Below are positions 4,975 through 5,637 of a stretch of 5,637 nt of DNA, piece by piece (within the stretch, counting starts at the first letter, position 1; each line of letters begins with the position of its first letter). The notes below the pieces were generated by a model that saw only the letters and a program-made list of their open reading frames with translations, did not search any database and had not been told where the DNA came from. The stretch covers positions 1 through 5,637 of the forward strand of contig JASIKQ010000633.1 in the NCBI GenBank assembly GCA_030049565.1, written 5' to 3'. This DNA comes from Candidatus Sulfotelmatobacter sp. GTDB taxonomy: Bacteria > Acidobacteriota > Terriglobia > Terriglobales > Acidobacteriaceae. A program made the translations under genes and the position numbers.

Positions 4975-5637
4975 TAGGTCCACCGAAACCACCTTAGCGC
5001 TAGTGCAAAGGAAATTCCACCCCATAACCCCATCACCACCAGCCGTGGCCATTGGTGAATAAGCGGCGTACCTTCCAGGATGCTGGCTCGCAGGGCGTCG
5101 TTCAGCGCGGTCAGCGGCAGTACCTTAATCAGCGGCTGAGCCATGGCGGGAAATCGTTCGTAGGAGAAAAACACGCCCGAGAAAATCCACATGGGCATCA
5201 TGACCAGATTCATCAGCCCGCTGACGCTTTCGATTTTTTGCGCGCGGCTGGCGGTGAGCAAGCCGACTCCGCCGAAGCACATTGCCCCGACCGAACCCAG
5301 CAAGATGATGGTGAAGATTGAGCCTAAGACCCGCATGTGAAAGAACACTACGCCGAGCGTCAGGAGAAGGCCGATTTCGATAATCATCAGCACGAGGCGG
5401 CTGGAAAGCAATGCCAACAGGAAATCGCCGCGCCGCATGGGCGTACCCACGAAACGCTTCAGCAGCTTGCGCTGGCGCATGTCGACGAGTGCGAAGCCGA
5501 TACCCCACATGCCAGAGTTCATCAGGTTCATGCCCAGCAGCCCGGGAATCAAAAAATCGATGTAGCGCGAACCCGGTTCGGAGGAAGTGACTTCGCTGGT
5601 CGCAACCACGTCTTTGCGTCCTGCCGCTGCTTGAATG
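4974..5637 (-). CDS. ABC-2 type exporter permease, C-terminal 220 residues (N-terminus off the window)
   Basis: The frame is open to the window edge, so the in-frame GTG at 5609 is internal (visible residue 10) and not the start. ABC-2 permeases of this type run to about 370 residues, with one helix and a large outer domain before this part. Five membrane helices are visible, at about residues 26-50, 73-98, 105-128, 137-157 and 197-217 from the edge. Family landmarks are SRYIDFLIPGLLGMNLM, the cytoplasmic coupling segment MRQRKLLKRFVGTPMRR after helix 1, SASRAQ-like TASRAQKIES after helix 3, MPMWIFSGVFFSYERFP, and LPLTALNDALRASILEG before the last helix. It would form the membrane channel of an inner-membrane exporter. 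An ATP-binding subunit is expected just upstream, outside the window. The substrate cannot be told. The VWFA gene follows after 10 nt. Confidence 0.9.
   Translation of the reverse strand, partial: IQAAAGRKDVVATSEVTSSEPGSRYIDFLIPGLLGMNLMNSGMWGIGFALVDMRQRKLLKRFVGTPMRRGDFLLALLSSRLVLMIIEIGLLLTLGVVFFHMRVLGSIFTIILLGSVGAMCFGGVGLLTASRAQKIESVSGLMNLVMMPMWIFSGVFFSYERFPAMAQPLIKVLPLTALNDALRASILEGTPLIHQWPRLVVMGLWGGISFALALRWFRWT

Noticed and set aside
1..5637. CRISPR array, transposon ends, integrase, tRNA or rRNA
   Set aside because: No regularly spaced repeats, transposase or integrase motifs, or tRNA/rRNA-like sequence were seen on either strand.

Overview
The window most likely comes from an Acidobacteriota chromosome. 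The best evidence is the long minus-strand protein at 2642-4963. Its C-terminal half has the layout of the VWFA-related domain typical of that phylum: a conserved entry motif, a DDxHxS site, and a C-terminal GKFHKLKV...QARRGYFAP block. Moderately high GC, GTG starts and scattered orphan conserved genes fit this assignment. There is no phage, transposon, CRISPR or tRNA/rRNA signal.

Layout, left to right. (1) 1-313, minus: the N-terminal part of a DUF2252 kinase-like protein that runs off the window. (2) 530-784, minus: a small di-cluster ferredoxin. (3) 785-1311: a 527-bp gap without a convincing protein gene but rich in signals. It holds two CRP/FNR-type GTGA-N6-TCAC sites facing apart, each centred exactly at -41.5 of a predicted start site, with an A6/T6 inverted repeat between them. 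They are followed on the plus strand by a tightly packed run of long inverted repeats (996-1196) that looks like a structured RNA or a long leader. (4) 1312-1497, plus: a putative one-helix membrane miniprotein. (5) 1553-1966, plus: a YjbQ/UPF0047 protein. (6) 2029-2553, plus: a DUF4337 three-helix membrane protein. (7) 2642-4963, minus: a secreted protein joining an N-terminal region to a C-terminal VWFA-related domain. (8) 4974-5637, minus: the C-terminal part of an ABC-2 exporter permease, 10 nt upstream of the VWFA gene and so very likely in one operon with it. Blocks 4-6 and 7-8 converge on a gap (2554-2641) that contains a near-perfect palindrome.

The protein genes are mostly recognisable families with poorly known roles. 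The most original part is the 817-1200 intergenic block. There a paired regulatory arrangement appears to drive the ferredoxin gene leftward and an unexplained structured transcript rightward, so one global regulator could couple the two. This is inferred from motif spacing and base-pairing read by eye and has no experimental or comparative support here.
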